Notes: generated by a model not told the origin, from the sequence alone. A stretch of DNA of 64,000 nucleotides from Chrysophaeum taylorii (GCA_029834535.1 JAQMWT010000533.1:62001-126000), one strand, 5' to 3'; counted from the stretch's first letter, positions 32,558-45,033 are shown. Made by a program: numbers and translations.

Positions 32558-35381
32558 GCGACCACTCGGCGTCTGTGATTTTTTATTCTGGTGTCTTGTG
32601 CGTGTGTCTCTGTGCCTTTCCTTCGACACCCCTCTTTCTGCGTAATAATATCCATGTCCTGCGTCACCCACCTTCCTTCCTTCTGGTCCTTCTGGGCTGT
32701 GTCCAGCGATGTCCCTCGCGTGGTGGGCTTATACCTTGCTCGACCACCTGCTCGGCGAGCGGTTTGTTTGGGTGTCGCGCGATCGTGCCACTTCGCGCGT
32801 CTCATCGAAAAGAGGCGCCTCGACACCGGCCGCCGCCGTCGTAAAGGCCGCCCACGCCGTGTTTGCGAAGATCTTCGGGTTGTCGCGAGTGCGCTTGCCC
32901 GCAACCGAGCCTCTGGTTGCAGAGCCGAGGAACCTCTGTCGCCAAGATGTGTGATCCTGCGCGCCCACGTCGCCAAGCTGCGACCAAGCGTATAGAGGAA
33001 CGGAGAGGCCTCGATATCCGCTGTCGTGAAGGCGCTGTGTTTGCGAGATGAGTGGGTGGGTCCGAAGAATCCACGACCTCATAGACGCCAGCTTCAGCCC
33101 GCCGAGGAGCTTTGACTACCAAGGAGGAGCTGTTCATATCTTCAGGAGCCGTGAACGCCAAGGAGCTGCCGGCGTATCTACCTCTGCGCCGCGAAGATCC
33201 GCGCTGTGTTGGCGGAATTCGGCGGATTGAATTCAACCGAGATTGCGTGTCGGCAATCACTCGAAGTAAGCTGGGCTCGAGCTACATTCCCTGTCGCTTT
33301 GATGGCATCGTGGGTGCGCTCTGAACTCCCCCAGCTCTGGACGTGCTGCGTCGGCGACCTCGCCGAACAACGAATCTTCCCCAGCGCCTGCCGTTGCAAG
33401 GACCACCCCGTGTTAACGAGCTCTGTGGGTTCGATGGAGCAGACTGGCGACCGTTTGCGGCGAAAACCGTGCGAAGAGCTAAAAAATCCTTGACGAATGC
33501 CGCCGCACTGTTTTGGAGAGGTTCTGCACGTCGAACTCCCGCAGTTGCACCCTTTCAGCATTGGCGTTCGTGTGTCAACGAACGAGGTGCACTGCCCCCA
33601 CTCGCCAAGCCCTGACAACCCTGCCCTGACTATCAAATTCAATGGTTTTCAAGCGCTGGCCGTCGTTAGCCCCAAGCCGTGGTTGTAATTTCCTTTTCTG
33701 CTGGCTGGATCTGTTTACAAGCCCCTGCCGTATGTTCATCGCCCAGCCATGACCGTACCACATGAGAGTTTATACGGAGGTGCTGGGCTGCGTCCGCACC
33801 AGCGACTGCGAAGGAGCCGCGTGGTGTTCAAGAGGTTCCGCGGGCTTGTATTGCACGACCGACACAGCGCAACATCAGCGACTGCGAAGATCTCGGTTGT
33901 TCTTGCGTTCGTGGTGGTAAGGTCATGCCGTGTTTGCGACGTTTTAGCGCGCTGCACTCGCCCAACAACCGCGACTGAAGTTGCCCACTTGCGACTGTTA
34001 TTGGTCGGCAACTTCGTTCAGCATAAACACTCTTACGCTCACCATCGTAGTAGACGTCAACGCCGTGTTGGCGAGCTCCTGCGGTTTGCAATCGACTTGC
34101 CGCTATCTAGCTGTCTTGGCAACGCTGCTGAAGTGCTAGATTGTCTCGAAATTGTCTGGAATCCGGTCGGTCGTCATGAAGACCCACATGGTGTCATCAC
34201 GATCCTGTGATTTGATGGTCGTCATGATCAAAACCGCCATCCGAGACGGAGCCTTGTCGGAGCGATTGCGCTGCGGAGCTGGAGTGCTCGTATACCCTGC
34301 CGTTGCCCTCGCGGTGATAGCGAGCTCCAAAGATTTGAAGTGCCCAGCAGCAGCCGAGGCTCCTTCACTTACCATTGCGAAAGGTTCGACGGCATGTTTT
34401 GTGCGTGTTGCACCTGCCCAGCCGTGGCCAAATCGTGTGGTGACAGCCCAAAGAGCTGGAGCGGCTTTCCGAAAGCTGTCGCAAAGAGCCACATCGCGTT
34501 AGCGAGGTCCTGGGCATAGAAATCGATCTAGCATCCATGTTGGCAACCACGACTAGATCTCAGACGCCTCGAACCGTTGCATACACGCCATATTCACTCG
34601 GCCTGCATTTTGAACTCGCCCAGCCGTTATTTGATGAGCCTCCTCGGTGGCGATCGCACCGAAGAAGCTGGGGCTCTCGATGCCGGCCGTCGTGACGGCC
34701 CATACTGTATTCGTGAGATGCTCGAATTGATACTGTGCCCGCGCCCGAGAATTAGCGACTGAGTCGTGGACGAAATTTGGAAGTGCCCTTTGAAGGTACG
34801 AGTGCTTTGTGCCGCTGTGTGTGCTCGCCGTCGTTATCCTCACGAAGTGGTCACGCTAAGGCGCGCAAGGCTATCGACGCTTTTTATGTTTATGGCATCG
34901 AGGTTTTGGCGTGCGCACTAGAAAGCCGATGCCACCAACCTCCATGTGCCTCGATCCGATGCTGTCGCGGTGAAAGCCGAGCGACAGTCGCTCTGCAAAT
35001 CGCACGTTATGCCTCAGAATCTGGCGACATCCTGGGCTGAAATTATTGCCCTCGGCGCCAAAGTAAAAGATCTCTGGATTCATGTCTGGGCCCGAACCAT
35101 TTTTTTGCTGCTTCAAGGACGACGCTGACTCTCGGTTGGGGCACGTGTGACTTTTTTTTATTGCGGTCCATGAGGACCAATCTCTCGCCGCGTTTCAAGA
35201 ACAGCTGCGATTGTCTCGCGACACCAGACATCAGCTCGAAGTCGCAACGCCGTCGATATCTCTAGGCGAAAGTCTTGTTTTGGCGTTTTGGCGCTCCTCA
35301 TTGACTGCAATCAAGACGACGTGGGTGGTGCGATCACACAGGTTTCATCAAAAGCCTCGACCTTTTATTTTTGTTTGTTGT
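32558..35381. other. 2.8-kb stretch without a recognisable gene
   Basis: Lower GC than the genes around it. Many short overlapping frames on both strands, none matching a family or showing steady codon bias. Phrases such as GGCGAGCTC..GTTTGCGAT, GCACCAGCGACTGCGAAG and GTGTTGGCGAGCTCCTGCGG recur loosely, so it may be a worn array or an old element. It may also hold 5' exons of the ferlin gene that cannot be placed from sequence alone. Confidence 0.5.
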
Positions 35382-38300
35382 ATGTCATATTATCACAAGT
35401 GTGTTGGCCCGTGCACACACACAGCGGTGATTGTGTGTACCAGCAAGAGCACGACGCATCACGCGGTTTCTCGCAGGTTGGGTGAAGTCGAGATTCTTGT
35501 GCAATGGGTCTTCAATCCATCGAGAGGGGTTGTTGCGACAGAAAAGAAGACTACTTTCTTTTTGTGGGGTTCGATCGATTCGGCGACAGAAGACGAGGGC
35601 GACGACGACCCCGACGACGAAGACCCTACTACTAAGGAGGAAGCAGACCGCAAAGCTCGAGAGGTAAAGGATGCCGAAGAACGGCTCAAGACTCAACTGA
35701 ACGAAATTGAAGTCAAGTCGGGAGATTACCAGATTCAGGTCCATGTTATCGAAGCTAGGGATTTGAAAGCTCAAGACTACGGCGGCACGAGCGATCCGGT
35801 GGCGTACGTCGAATGCTTTGGAGAGAAAGTTTCGACGAAGGTCCATCCAAAAGTATTGAGCTGCGTATTCGACGAGTTGTTTATCATCAACAAGCGGGGT
35901 CTCGACAAGGAGGAATTTTCGGAAGGATCTATTCGCGTCTCCGTGATGGACGCCGACACGGTCACGAGAAACGATTTGATAGGCTCTTACGTGGTGGACG
36001 CGAGCTACGTGTATTTCCAGAAAAACCACGAGATTTATCGAACGTGGGTCGCGCTCATAAACGATCAAGACCCGGAGTCTCAGCAGATCCAGGGGTTTCT
36101 CAAGTTGTCGATTCAAGTGATTGGACCGGGGGACAAGGTGTACATTCACGACGAAGCGGAAGACCGCGAAAGGGAAAAGCAAGAGGATATGCGCGCGGAC
36201 GGCGGGATTTCGGGGATGGTCGTCATGCCGCCGGCTCTTCGACGAGAAGTGAAGTGGTTGGTGACCACGGTTTGGCGCGCCGAGTACCTTCCTATAATGG
36301 ACGTCGGGATTCGCGGGATAAGCGATAATAAGATCGACGCGTTCGTCCAAGTCGATTTTGGCGACATCAAACCACTCAGGACCAAGGCGAAAACGATGAA
36401 GGGCGATCGTTCGAAGCTCGCGCCCGAGTGGCGGACCGAGCTGTGGGTGCCCGTGACCGTACCGACGGGGACCCAAACCATAAAATACACGGTGTGGGAT
36501 TACGAGATAACTCAACCGAACGAACTAGTCGCGACGTGGTACGAGCGGTTTGGCGTCGTCGATTCGCTGAGCGGTAAGAAGCGAGCGCCGTATTGGACGA
36601 ACTTGTACGGAGCTGCGGTCGAAACCTCTCTCGTGTCTGGCGATGCTCTCAAGTTCCGGGGGAAGGATTGGAATAAGTTCTACAACACGTACCCTCTCCA
36701 CGCTTCGACTTACAGAGGTCGCGTGCTGATGTCGCAACGAGTCGTCAACAGAGAAGACCAGCCGGATAAGTATCGGATTGGAAAGAACGCCGTCGGCTTG
36801 AATCCTTTTCGGAGGAAAGTCAAGAAACTCGAGCGGAGATTCGAGCCGCCCACAGAGACGCGCGTGCTCCAGTGTATTGCTATCGCTGGCTCTGAGCTGC
36901 CGCGATTTCGGTCGACGGCGTTGAAGAACATTGGTGGTACTTCAAAAATGCAACTCGCGGTGTCGTGGGGTCGACATAATACGCTGTCTGGAAGCAAGGC
37001 GAACAACAACGGAGCTACCGAGTGGTTCGAGTTGCTCTCCGGGATTGAAGAGGAATATCCGTCAGACTCGACGCAATGTCCCGACGTATTCATCTATTTG
37101 TCCAAAGAGGGGACGAACCCGTGTTCGTTCAAGCGGCTCAAGGTGTGCGAGAAGATTCCCAACTTTGCCGACGCGAAGCCAACTTGGTTCGTTTTGACAG
37201 AAGACCGCGGGCTCAACCAACTGTCTCACGGCGAGTTTCCGGGGGCTGTTTTGTTGCAGCTCGGGATCGGCACCGTGGACGAGTGGAGTCAATACAAAAA
37301 CACGTGGGAAGCCGATCTCAAACACATGACGCATCGCACTCCCTACCGACTCCGGTGCCACCTCTTTCAAGCCAGAGCGTTACCTTCCCTCGACATCGAC
37401 GGTTCCGTCGACGCCTACCTCCAGGTTCACTTCAACGGAATGGATCCTGGCAAGACGGAGGTGGTGCGCGAGTCGAACGATCCGACGTTTTATCAGACGA
37501 TCGAATTCGATTGCGCTCTTCCGCGATTAGAATACGCGCCGTTGGTCTTCGTGCAAGTGCGAGATTACAATTTCACGGGCCAAGACACGTACGTCGGATG
37601 TTTCTTCGCCGATCTCTCGAAAGATGCGTCGAAAACAAAGTCGGACGACAAGACGGGCGAGAGGCGGGACCACGGCGATAAGGATTTTCCCGATCCTCGG
37701 TGGTTCAACTTGATGCGCGAAGAAAAGGATGATACGCCCGGTCAGGTCTTGGCGTCGTTCGAGTTGTTGCCAAAGTCGACGCCGGACCAAAAGCTCGCGC
37801 CGGCCAAGTCGTTGGAGCCGGCGAGAAAACCTGCCATCGTCGACATCGTCGCGTTGGGATGCCGTTCTCTGGTCCCGTATCAGCAAATGCACATGCAGTT
37901 GCCCTATTGCGTGTTCGAGTTGGAGGGAAAGGATTGCGTCAAGGAAATCGCGAGGACAGATCCGTCGAAGAAGCCAACCCCCCAGAACCCAAACTTTCTT
38001 CAGCACATTAAGATGGAAGTCGAGATCCCCGAAAACGCGATCTTCGCTTCCCCTTTAAAACTCACGGTCCGGGACATCCGGTTGGGTGGCTACGTCAAGC
38101 CCGTCGTCGGTACGGCGGTGATTCGCTTGGACGAGAAGATACCGTGGTCCAGGACGTACAAGCCGCCCAAAAAACGAGTGGACGAGGTGTTCGACGTTCG
38201 AGACGTCGATTTCAAGGCAGCCACCACCACCCTGGCCCCGGTTGCCGAAGAGGGCGTGGCGGAATCGAAGACCACGGACGACGCGGCAGCAGCAGTACCT

Positions 38301-40527
38301 TCGGCTCCGTCGATGTCGCCCGGCCCGATGGCTCAGGGTGCTGTCGCCCCGCTCACAGAATCCGAGTCTGCCGTGACGGCGGCGATGACCGCCGAGCTCG
38401 AGTATCTCGTAAAGAAGCAAACCCCTCGCGATTCTGACGACGGAGCCGGGGTGTTCGGTGCGTTGCTGCACGTGAATCAAGCCGAGCTCGCGAGCTCGAG
38501 GAAGACCATGACGCGGAAGAAAGGGGCCCTGGATCGACTCTTAGGAATAAGACGCGACGAGGACGACTTCGAGGACTTGATTTCGCAAGAAGATTACGAA
38601 GAAGCCGAGCCGGAATGGAAGAAGGACCGCCCGATCTTGAAGGCAGAACTCGAAGACGAGCTCCGAGAGACGCCGTTCGAGACGTACGACATCACGCTCG
38701 GGTCAAAAGCGGGGACGTTGCTCCGCGATCCCGACTTTCGCGTCACGGGTCGCTTCAAAGGCATCGTGAGGGTTCTCGAAAAGGACAGCGACGTCGAGCA
38801 ATTCGACCTTCCCGAGCTCTTGAAGCCGCGAGGGTACAAGATTCGATTGTACGTGATCCGAGGTATCGGATTGACGCCGATGGATCCCGGCTTCATGGGT
38901 CGACCCGGCAAGTCAGATCCATACCTCAGAGTCGAGCTGGGCAAAACAAAATTCGACGACCGTAAAAATTACGTCCCCGACGCGACAGACGTCGATCTGT
39001 ACAAGGTTGTGGAGTTGAACACCGAACTCCCGGGCGGATCTCAATTGGTTGTCGACCTGCTCGATTACGACGACATCGGACTGTCGGACGATCTCATAGG
39101 GAGCACGACGATCGACTTGGAAGACAGATGGTTCCTGAAACGGTGGCGCGCGATCGGGAAAGAGAAACGATGCGACAAGCTGGGCGCGATGCGATTCGAC
39201 GTCAAACCGTTGGAGCGCCGCGGTCTCTACACGAAGACGTGCACGGCGCCGCAAGGGACGTTGGAATGCTGGGTCGACATTCTCACGCCCGCCGAAGCCT
39301 CGACGTTTCCGCCCGACGACGTCTCTCTACCGCCCGTATTGGAGGCCGAGATCCGGTTAGTCGTGTGGAAAGCGCGCGACATGGTCAACATGGACACCAT
39401 CACCAACATGAACGATTTGTACGTCAAAGCGTGGTGCGAAGATTCGGAGCCGCAGTGCACCGACATCCATTGGCGGGCCAAAGGTGGCAAGGGATCTTTC
39501 AACTGGCGCATGAAATTCAAAGTCAACCTCGGCCACAACACGAAAATCATGCGGTTTCCCTACTTGTTCATTCAGGCCTGGGACCAGGACATATTGAAGT
39601 GGAACGACATCATCGCGGAGTCCCAAGTCGATCTCGGCAGGTATTTGAAAAAGTGTTACCAGAAGCGCCAGACGATCAAGTTGTTCAAGGGCATGGGCGG
39701 CGTCAAAAAGGTCGGCGCCAAGAACAAACCCGACCCTTCCAAACAGGCGCCTTCTGCGGTCAACGACGAAGAAAATCCGCTCGTGCCTGCCGCGGACGTT
39801 CCCGCGCCCGACGTCGACGACAGCCTCCAGCGCCAGCGCCGCGCGGCTCTCGAGGAGGAACGCCGCCAACAAGAGCAGGCCGAGCGTCGCCGCCGGCAAA
39901 AGAAGAAGAAGAAGAAGAAGAAGGAGGCCGAGCCCGAAAAGAAGCCCGGCCAGTGTGGCTACTGCTGGAAGGCACTCGGCGCGTGTTGGTACTGCTGCTG
40001 CGCCGGTCGCGGCAAGGAGGTGGAGGCGACGGGCGCCGACACGAAGGAAGCGCAAGACAAGGAGGTCGCCGACGAGGACACCGAAGCCTTCGTCGCCCAG
40101 TTCAAGGAGATGACGGGCTGGGGCGACACCGACCCGAAAGACTCGTCGTGGCTCTACATGGACAAGCTCGACCACGAGACGGGCGTCCGAGAGCCGATGG
40201 GTCGTCTTTGCGTCTCGCTCTCGATTCTCCCCAAGGGCATTGCCGACGTCGAGCAGGCGGGCTTCGGCCGGAGCGAGCCAAACCAACATCCGTGCGTTTT
40301 TTTGTGCTCGAACGCGTAATCAAACCCGTCGTCGTAGGTACCTCCCGCCGCCGACGGGCCGGCTCTACTTTTCCTTGAATCCATTCATTATGGGCTCCCA
40401 GCTCTGCGGGCCCAAGATTTGCGCCCAGCTCACCTCGTGCATCATCTGCTTGGGCGTCATCGCCCTCGCCATCTTCTGCCAGCCGGCGCTCAACGCGCTG
40501 GTCTACCTCTTCTTCAACACGTTCTAG
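35382..40527 (+). CDS. Ferlin-type multi-C2 tail-anchored membrane protein
   Basis: Two exons seen: to 40291 and from 40338, with a 46-nt GTGCGT..TAG intron that joins EPNQHP to PYLPPPTGRLYFSLNPF. About six C2 domains: DNA ~35730-36000, 36250-36540, 37340-37620, 37830-38140, 38840-39120 (GKSDPYLRVELGKTK, LLDYDDIGLSDDLIG) and 39340-39650 (NDLYVKAWCE, GGKGSFNWRMKFKVN), the last typical of ferlin C2F. A basic Lys run, a Cys-rich patch and a terminal TM helix (IICLGVIALAIFC) follow, giving the ferlin tail anchor. Family role: Ca2+-regulated vesicle fusion and membrane repair. The true start is unsure: the ATG at 35382 is the first in the open frame, but the first ~100 residues look unlike protein, so upstream exons are possible. 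Confidence 0.82.
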
Positions 40528-40942
40528 TGTGTTCAATAATGATAGTGCTCACGCCGCGAAACAAGCCGACGATGTAGTATGATGTCCCTTATGAGACAAC
40601 AACGACGACGACGACGGCGCAATTCGTTATATAGTAGAAAGGGGTGGCAAGAAAGGTGGTGGTGGTGGTATTTTTGTATTCCCCCCTCGACTCGAGTCGA
40701 GAGTCGAGAGTCGAGAGTCGAGTCGACTCGACTCGAGAGACTCGACTCGTCTCTCGACTCGTCTCTCGACTCGTCTCTCGACTCGTCTCCCGACTCGTCT
40801 CCCGACTCGTCTCTCGACTCGTCTCTCGACTCGTCTCTCGACTCGTCTCTCGACTCGATGATAATAGTGATGGTGGTGGGTTTGTTGTTATTTTCGGGAC
40901 AAGTGTAGTAGCAGTAGTAGTAGGTGGGGAACAGAGTAATTA
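40528..40942. repeat. 12-bp minisatellite CTCGACTCGTCT between convergent genes
   Basis: Between the ferlin and DnaJ stops. From about 40687 to 40858 the sequence is (GAGTCGA)n-like and then at least eight copies of CTCGACTCGTCT, with two copies carrying C for T. Read on the minus strand it would give (DESR)n, but it lies beyond the DnaJ stop and is not thought to be coding. Confidence 0.75.
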
Positions 40943-42379
40943 TTAATACGCATCGAGGGGGAAGAGCTGGTCGACTAGGCGTTTCTGCTCGGGGGTGAGG
41001 TCGATGGGCATCTTGAACTGAAACTTCACGAAGAGATCGCCGTGCTCCGAGGGAAAGTTGTGGATCGGCATACCCTCGCCCTTGATCCTCTTGACTTCCA
41101 TCGGTTTGGTGATTCTCGACTGGGCGACGGTGACGGAGTGGCCGTCGAAGTGGTCGAAGGTTTTCGAAAAGCCGAGGAGGGCCTCCTTTAGGGTGATGAC
41201 CATGTCCATGTGCAAATCGTTGCCCTTCCGGGCGAAACGGGGGTGTGGTTTTTGTTTCAAGGTCATGAGGACGTCCCCGGGAATTTGTCCGGGGAGTTGC
41301 TCGGACATGCGGGGGAACCTGATTTCGGCACCGGCATCCATACCTCGCTCGACGTGAGCCTTGAGCGTCGTCTGCTCGGTCTTGCACTTTTCCTTGGACG
41401 GAACTTCTTCTTGTTGCTGGACTATCATGCCTGGGCGCATCTCCCTCTGGACCGTGCGGACTTCGTTGGGACATCGGCCGCAAGACGCACACTTGCCGTC
41501 GGTCCTGCCTGCGCACTTGCGGCACACGATGCGGCGAGAAATCTGGGCCTCGACCTCGTTCCCGAGATACATATCTTCGAGCGCGACGGCGAGCTCGACT
41601 TTGGCGTCGGGTCCCCGCTTGCCTCGCCTCTTTTGGTGGCCGCCGCCAAACAGCATCGAAAACGGATCCATGCCGCCGCCCCCGCCCTCGTCGTCGACGC
41701 CCTCCTTGACGGATTCGAGGCCGCCCGTGTCGTACAGAATCCGTTTCTCCTCGTCGCCGAGCACCTCGTAGGCGAGATTGACCCGGTTCATCATCTTCTC
41801 GCAGCTGACCATCTCCTCGCCCACCACCACGTCGCCCTTGCACTTGTCGGGGTGGTATTTCAGGCTCAGCTTGCGGTACGTTTTTTTTATCTCCTTTTCG
41901 TCCGCCTCGTCGTCGACTCCCAACACCTCGTAAAGGTCGAGGTCCTCGTCCCGCTCGTCCTTGGACAAAAATTTCGCCGAACACCGCTCGCCGTCGGCGC
42001 TCCGCTTCCCCGACAACACGGTCCCCTCCTCGGCCTCCATCTTGTTCGCCCTCATCTTGTGCAGGCCAGCGTCGCCCCAGAGGATGTAAATCGTTTTCGA
42101 ATCCGTCGACCATCGACACTGCCCGCGCTCGCAGTCTGGAGTCGGCGCCTCGAACCGCCCGTCCGCGCCGAATCGCACGTTCCGCCAGCTGTTCCAGTTC
42201 CACTCGGTCGCCTTGAGCCAGTTAAAGCTCTCGTGAATGCCCGAGGGCACCGACTCGCGACTCCGCCCGCCCCGGCTCCCTCCACCACCAGGCATCCCGT
42301 GCAGCTGCTCGAACATGCCCGCGGGAATCTCGAACTGGAATTGCGCGCACGCGACCTCCACCACCAGCGCGAGCAACAT
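40943..42379 (-). CDS. ER-lumen DnaJ protein (ERdj3/DNAJB11-like) with an N-terminal Trp-rich domain
   Basis: 478 aa from the ATG at 42379 (a GTG is the only earlier start). Residues 1-12 are a signal peptide (MLLALVVEVACA). Residues ~35-130 form a separate Trp/Cys-rich module (WNWNSWRNVRFGADGRFEAP, CERGQCRW, IYILWGDAGLHK). The J domain is at ~143-230 with the HPD motif (LKYHPDKCKG), then a Gly linker (DDEGGGGGMDPF) and two client-binding beta domains with a reduced Cys insert (CRKCAGRTDGKCASCGRC), ending LFPLDAY. Family role: co-chaperone of BiP for secretory proteins. No KDEL-type end. The extra N-terminal module is not part of animal DNAJB11. Confidence 0.85.
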   Translation of the reverse strand: MLLALVVEVACAQFQFEIPAGMFEQLHGMPGGGGSRGGRSRESVPSGIHESFNWLKATEWNWNSWRNVRFGADGRFEAPTPDCERGQCRWSTDSKTIYILWGDAGLHKMRANKMEAEEGTVLSGKRSADGERCSAKFLSKDERDEDLDLYEVLGVDDEADEKEIKKTYRKLSLKYHPDKCKGDVVVGEEMVSCEKMMNRVNLAYEVLGDEEKRILYDTGGLESVKEGVDDEGGGGGMDPFSMLFGGGHQKRRGKRGPDAKVELAVALEDMYLGNEVEAQISRRIVCRKCAGRTDGKCASCGRCPNEVRTVQREMRPGMIVQQQEEVPSKEKCKTEQTTLKAHVERGMDAGAEIRFPRMSEQLPGQIPGDVLMTLKQKPHPRFARKGNDLHMDMVITLKEALLGFSKTFDHFDGHSVTVAQSRITKPMEVKRIKGEGMPIHNFPSEHGDLFVKFQFKMPIDLTPEQKRLVDQLFPLDAY

Positions 42380-42608
42380 GACGGCGAACAACGACGGATG
42401 ACGACGACGCGACACGTGTTATACCGCTCACGCCTTGCTTACCCCTTTTCGGAACTGTATTATTATTGTTATTGGAAACAAACGAGTGGACTGGAAGAAA
42501 AAAAAAAAAGAAAAGAAACCCTGCTGCGAAGAAGAATTCGAGTGCTTCCAAAGTCGTCGTCGTCGTCGTCTACACTTTTAATAATAATAATAATAATAAG
42601 TCTCACTT

Positions 42609-43523
42609 CTAGGCCTCCTCCTCGTAGTTCAAGATACGTACAAAGCTGTCGGCGAGGAGCGAGGCACCGCCGACGAGGCACCCGTCGATGTCGGGCATCG
42701 ACATCAGCTCGTCAACGGAGTCGGGGGTCACAGAGCCGCCGTACTGGATGCGGACCTCCTCCGCGACCTCGGGCGAGTACATATCTCCGAGCTTCTTGCG
42801 GATGTAGGCGTGGGTGCTCTGGGCGACGTCGGCGGGGCACACGAGGCCCGTCCCGATCGCCCAGACGGGCTCGTAGGCGATGACGATCGTCTTCATCTGC
42901 TCCGCCGTCACCCCCGCGAGGTCCTTCGCCAGCTGGATGGCGCAGACCGACTCGACAAGCTTGGCGTCGTACTCTTCCTTGGTCTCCCCAATGCACAGCA
43001 CGGGAATCATTCCCGCCTCGAGGATCTTCAGCACCTTGCGATTGATCGCCATGTCGTCGTCCTTGAATATAGACCGGCGCTCGCTGTGTCCCGCGAGGAC
43101 GTGCGTGCAGCCCATCGACTTGACCATCGACGCGGCGACGGCCCCGGTGTATGCCCCCTTATCCTCGAAGAAGATCGACTGCGCTCCGAGATGAATCGAC
43201 GAACCGTCGATCGTCTCCTTAACGGGACCCAAAAACGGAAACGGCGGGAAGATGACGGCTTCGCCCTTGGATCCGTCGTACTCTTTACTCACGGCATTCG
43301 CCAAACTTATGGCCTCCTCTAAGCTCGTCGGGTTCATCTTCCTATTACCAAAGTTAGGTCACTCGCTGACTCGCGTCGCCAATGCTTACCAGTTTCCCCC
43401 GATCACCGACGTTCGCATCGCCATGGCTGGTGCGACGGCCTGCCTCCGCATCGCAGGAAGCCGCGCCCCGCCGTAAAATGCCAACACAGGGCTCAGCACC
43501 AACACCAGCATCATCGCTTGCAT
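42609..43523 (-). CDS. Triosephosphate isomerase, plastid-type
   Basis: Two exons: 43390-43523 and 42609-43341, joined over a 48-nt GTAAGC..TAG intron that splits the codon for Trp in GGNWKMN. Catalyses dihydroxyacetone phosphate to glyceraldehyde 3-phosphate. Catalytic Lys in GGNWKMN, His in LAGHSERR, Glu in IAYEPVWAIGTG; phosphate loop IQYGGSV and LVGGASL are all present. The leader (MMLVLVLSPVLAFYGGARLP, then MRRQAVAPAMAM) is a signal peptide with an Ala-Phe junction, i.e. the bipartite signal of a secondary plastid. Start chosen at 43523; two Met codons 9-12 nt later are alternatives and the frame is open further upstream. A second isomerase without such a leader lies at 59947-60780. Confidence 0.9.
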
Positions 43524-45033
43524 TAACTCAACTAAGTCGCGTGGCGCTCTGACGTGGTTAGCGATGGATATCCTCCGCTCAACTCCTTGCCCTGAGGGTT
43601 GGTGACGTGACCCCACGTCGCACCCGAGCAGTATGACGCCTCTCTAGGTAGGTCTATCCCAGCGCTCGAGGCGGTGCCCAGACCAGACACCCCTGAGCAG
43701 ATTGCGCACATGCATGCCTTGTCCTGACTTCCGAACACGTCTTGAAAAGTACGGCGTCTCGTAGATAGGCCCCGGGCATCCATCCCATCCCATCCCATCC
43801 CATCCCATCCCAATCCCATCCCATCCCAATCCCATCCCAATCCCAATCCCATCCCATCCCATCCCATCCCATACCATACCATCCCATCCGGGGCACGCGT
43901 CAAGCGCAGCACCCTAGTCTGGTGGCTACTGCTGGAGAAATGGTTGTATTGGCAATATCTCCAGGGGAGCTCTCCAAGCAAACCCGACGTAGCGCGTCCG
44001 TCGCCGTAAGAATGCTGAACGATCGATCGTGAGGTCGCTCTTCTGTTTGTCGCCGCCGGCGCCATCATTTCGGCGACGACGTCCTAAGACGAGGTCATCG
44101 CACCATCCGAGCTACGATGCGATACCGCTAGGCATAGCAGCCCTTGGTCCCGTCAGCCACTTTCTGCGCATTAGCTCGCTCGCCTTCACCGACTCGGGCA
44201 CACCCGAAAACGTGTGCCCGGCGACGCGACGGAACCGCGCCGACTACCTTCTTGGAGCGACATCGCGAGGCCACCATGGCGCCAAGCCCGCGAACCTAAC
44301 CGGGCGCCCGCGATGCTCGCCACAAACACCATGGCGCCAAGCCCGCGAACCTAACCGGGTGCCCGCGACGCTCGCCACGAACAGCGGCATTGAAGGCATC
44401 TCGCGCATACCATCGGTGATAGGTGGTGAGGGTGCGGTTAAGAAATTCGGATAAGGTTAAGAAATTGATTTCGGCCGTTCCTCAGAACCTTCTCGTACTG
44501 TAGGGCGGCCAGTGTGGCCGCATTCGAGTCGGCTTGTCTTCAGGAACCAAAGTTGTAAGCCACAACCTGTGAGCCTTATCGCGCATTCGTCCTGACTGGA
44601 TGGGCTCTGCGTCTACAAGACGCGCTCGGTATCTCTACTAGGCGCCGCCACTCAATTGGCTAGCTTCGCTCGGTGGCTCCGTGTGGTCTGTCTGCATTAT
44701 GTTGCCAAGGGTTTAAGAAGCCCAACGGAGTTTGCCCGAAGTGAGGATCTTGAGGACCCAGGATGAACGAAACCGCCCGCGGGTTGACCGTCGCCTCCAG
44801 CGAGACACCTGACGCGGACTCAAAATATTGACCCCGTTGACCACCACAACATGGCCCTCGTTTTCCTCTGTCAGCATTTCATGACAAATCGCTGCGATGC
44901 CACAAGCGATAGTTTACCTCTGGGGCTTCTCGAGTAAACAGTCCTGGGTATCCGATTGCCAGAATGTGGGTTGGCTGTTTTGGCGCCACGTCGGTGTTAC
45001 TTGCAGAGCCGCGTCTGGCGACAAGTAGCTTAA
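43524..45033. other. Intergenic satellites and tandem duplication
   Basis: No gene recognised. About 43777-43888 is a CCCAT pentamer microsatellite with a few CCAAT/CCATA interruptions. About 44276-44330 and 44331-44385 are two near-identical 55-bp copies starting ATGGCGCCAAGCCCGCGAAC. The long minus-strand frames over the first array are Met/Gly/Trp/Asp repeats made by the microsatellite and are not called. Confidence 0.65.

Noticed and set aside
30233-32671. 812-aa minus-strand frame across adenylosuccinate synthetase and the C2 gene
   Set aside because: Only the part from the ATG at 31615 matches the enzyme; the N-terminal third is the reverse shadow of the divergent double-C2 gene.
39128-40378. 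416-aa plus-strand Arg/Gly-rich frame inside the ferlin gene
   Set aside because: Frame shadow of the ferlin coding region; composition is typical of an out-of-frame read of GC-rich DNA.
40683-40860. 12-bp tandem repeat as a possible CRISPR-like array
   Set aside because: Units are contiguous with no unique spacers and lie in a eukaryotic intergenic region.
40533-42203. 556-aa minus-strand frame over the DnaJ gene with (DESR)n end
   Set aside because: It is the other minus-strand frame of the DnaJ gene extended through the 12-bp satellite; no domain, highly Arg-rich.
43532-44068. Met/Gly/Trp/Asp repeat protein on the minus strand
   Set aside because: Entirely created by the CCCAT microsatellite, open in all three frames.
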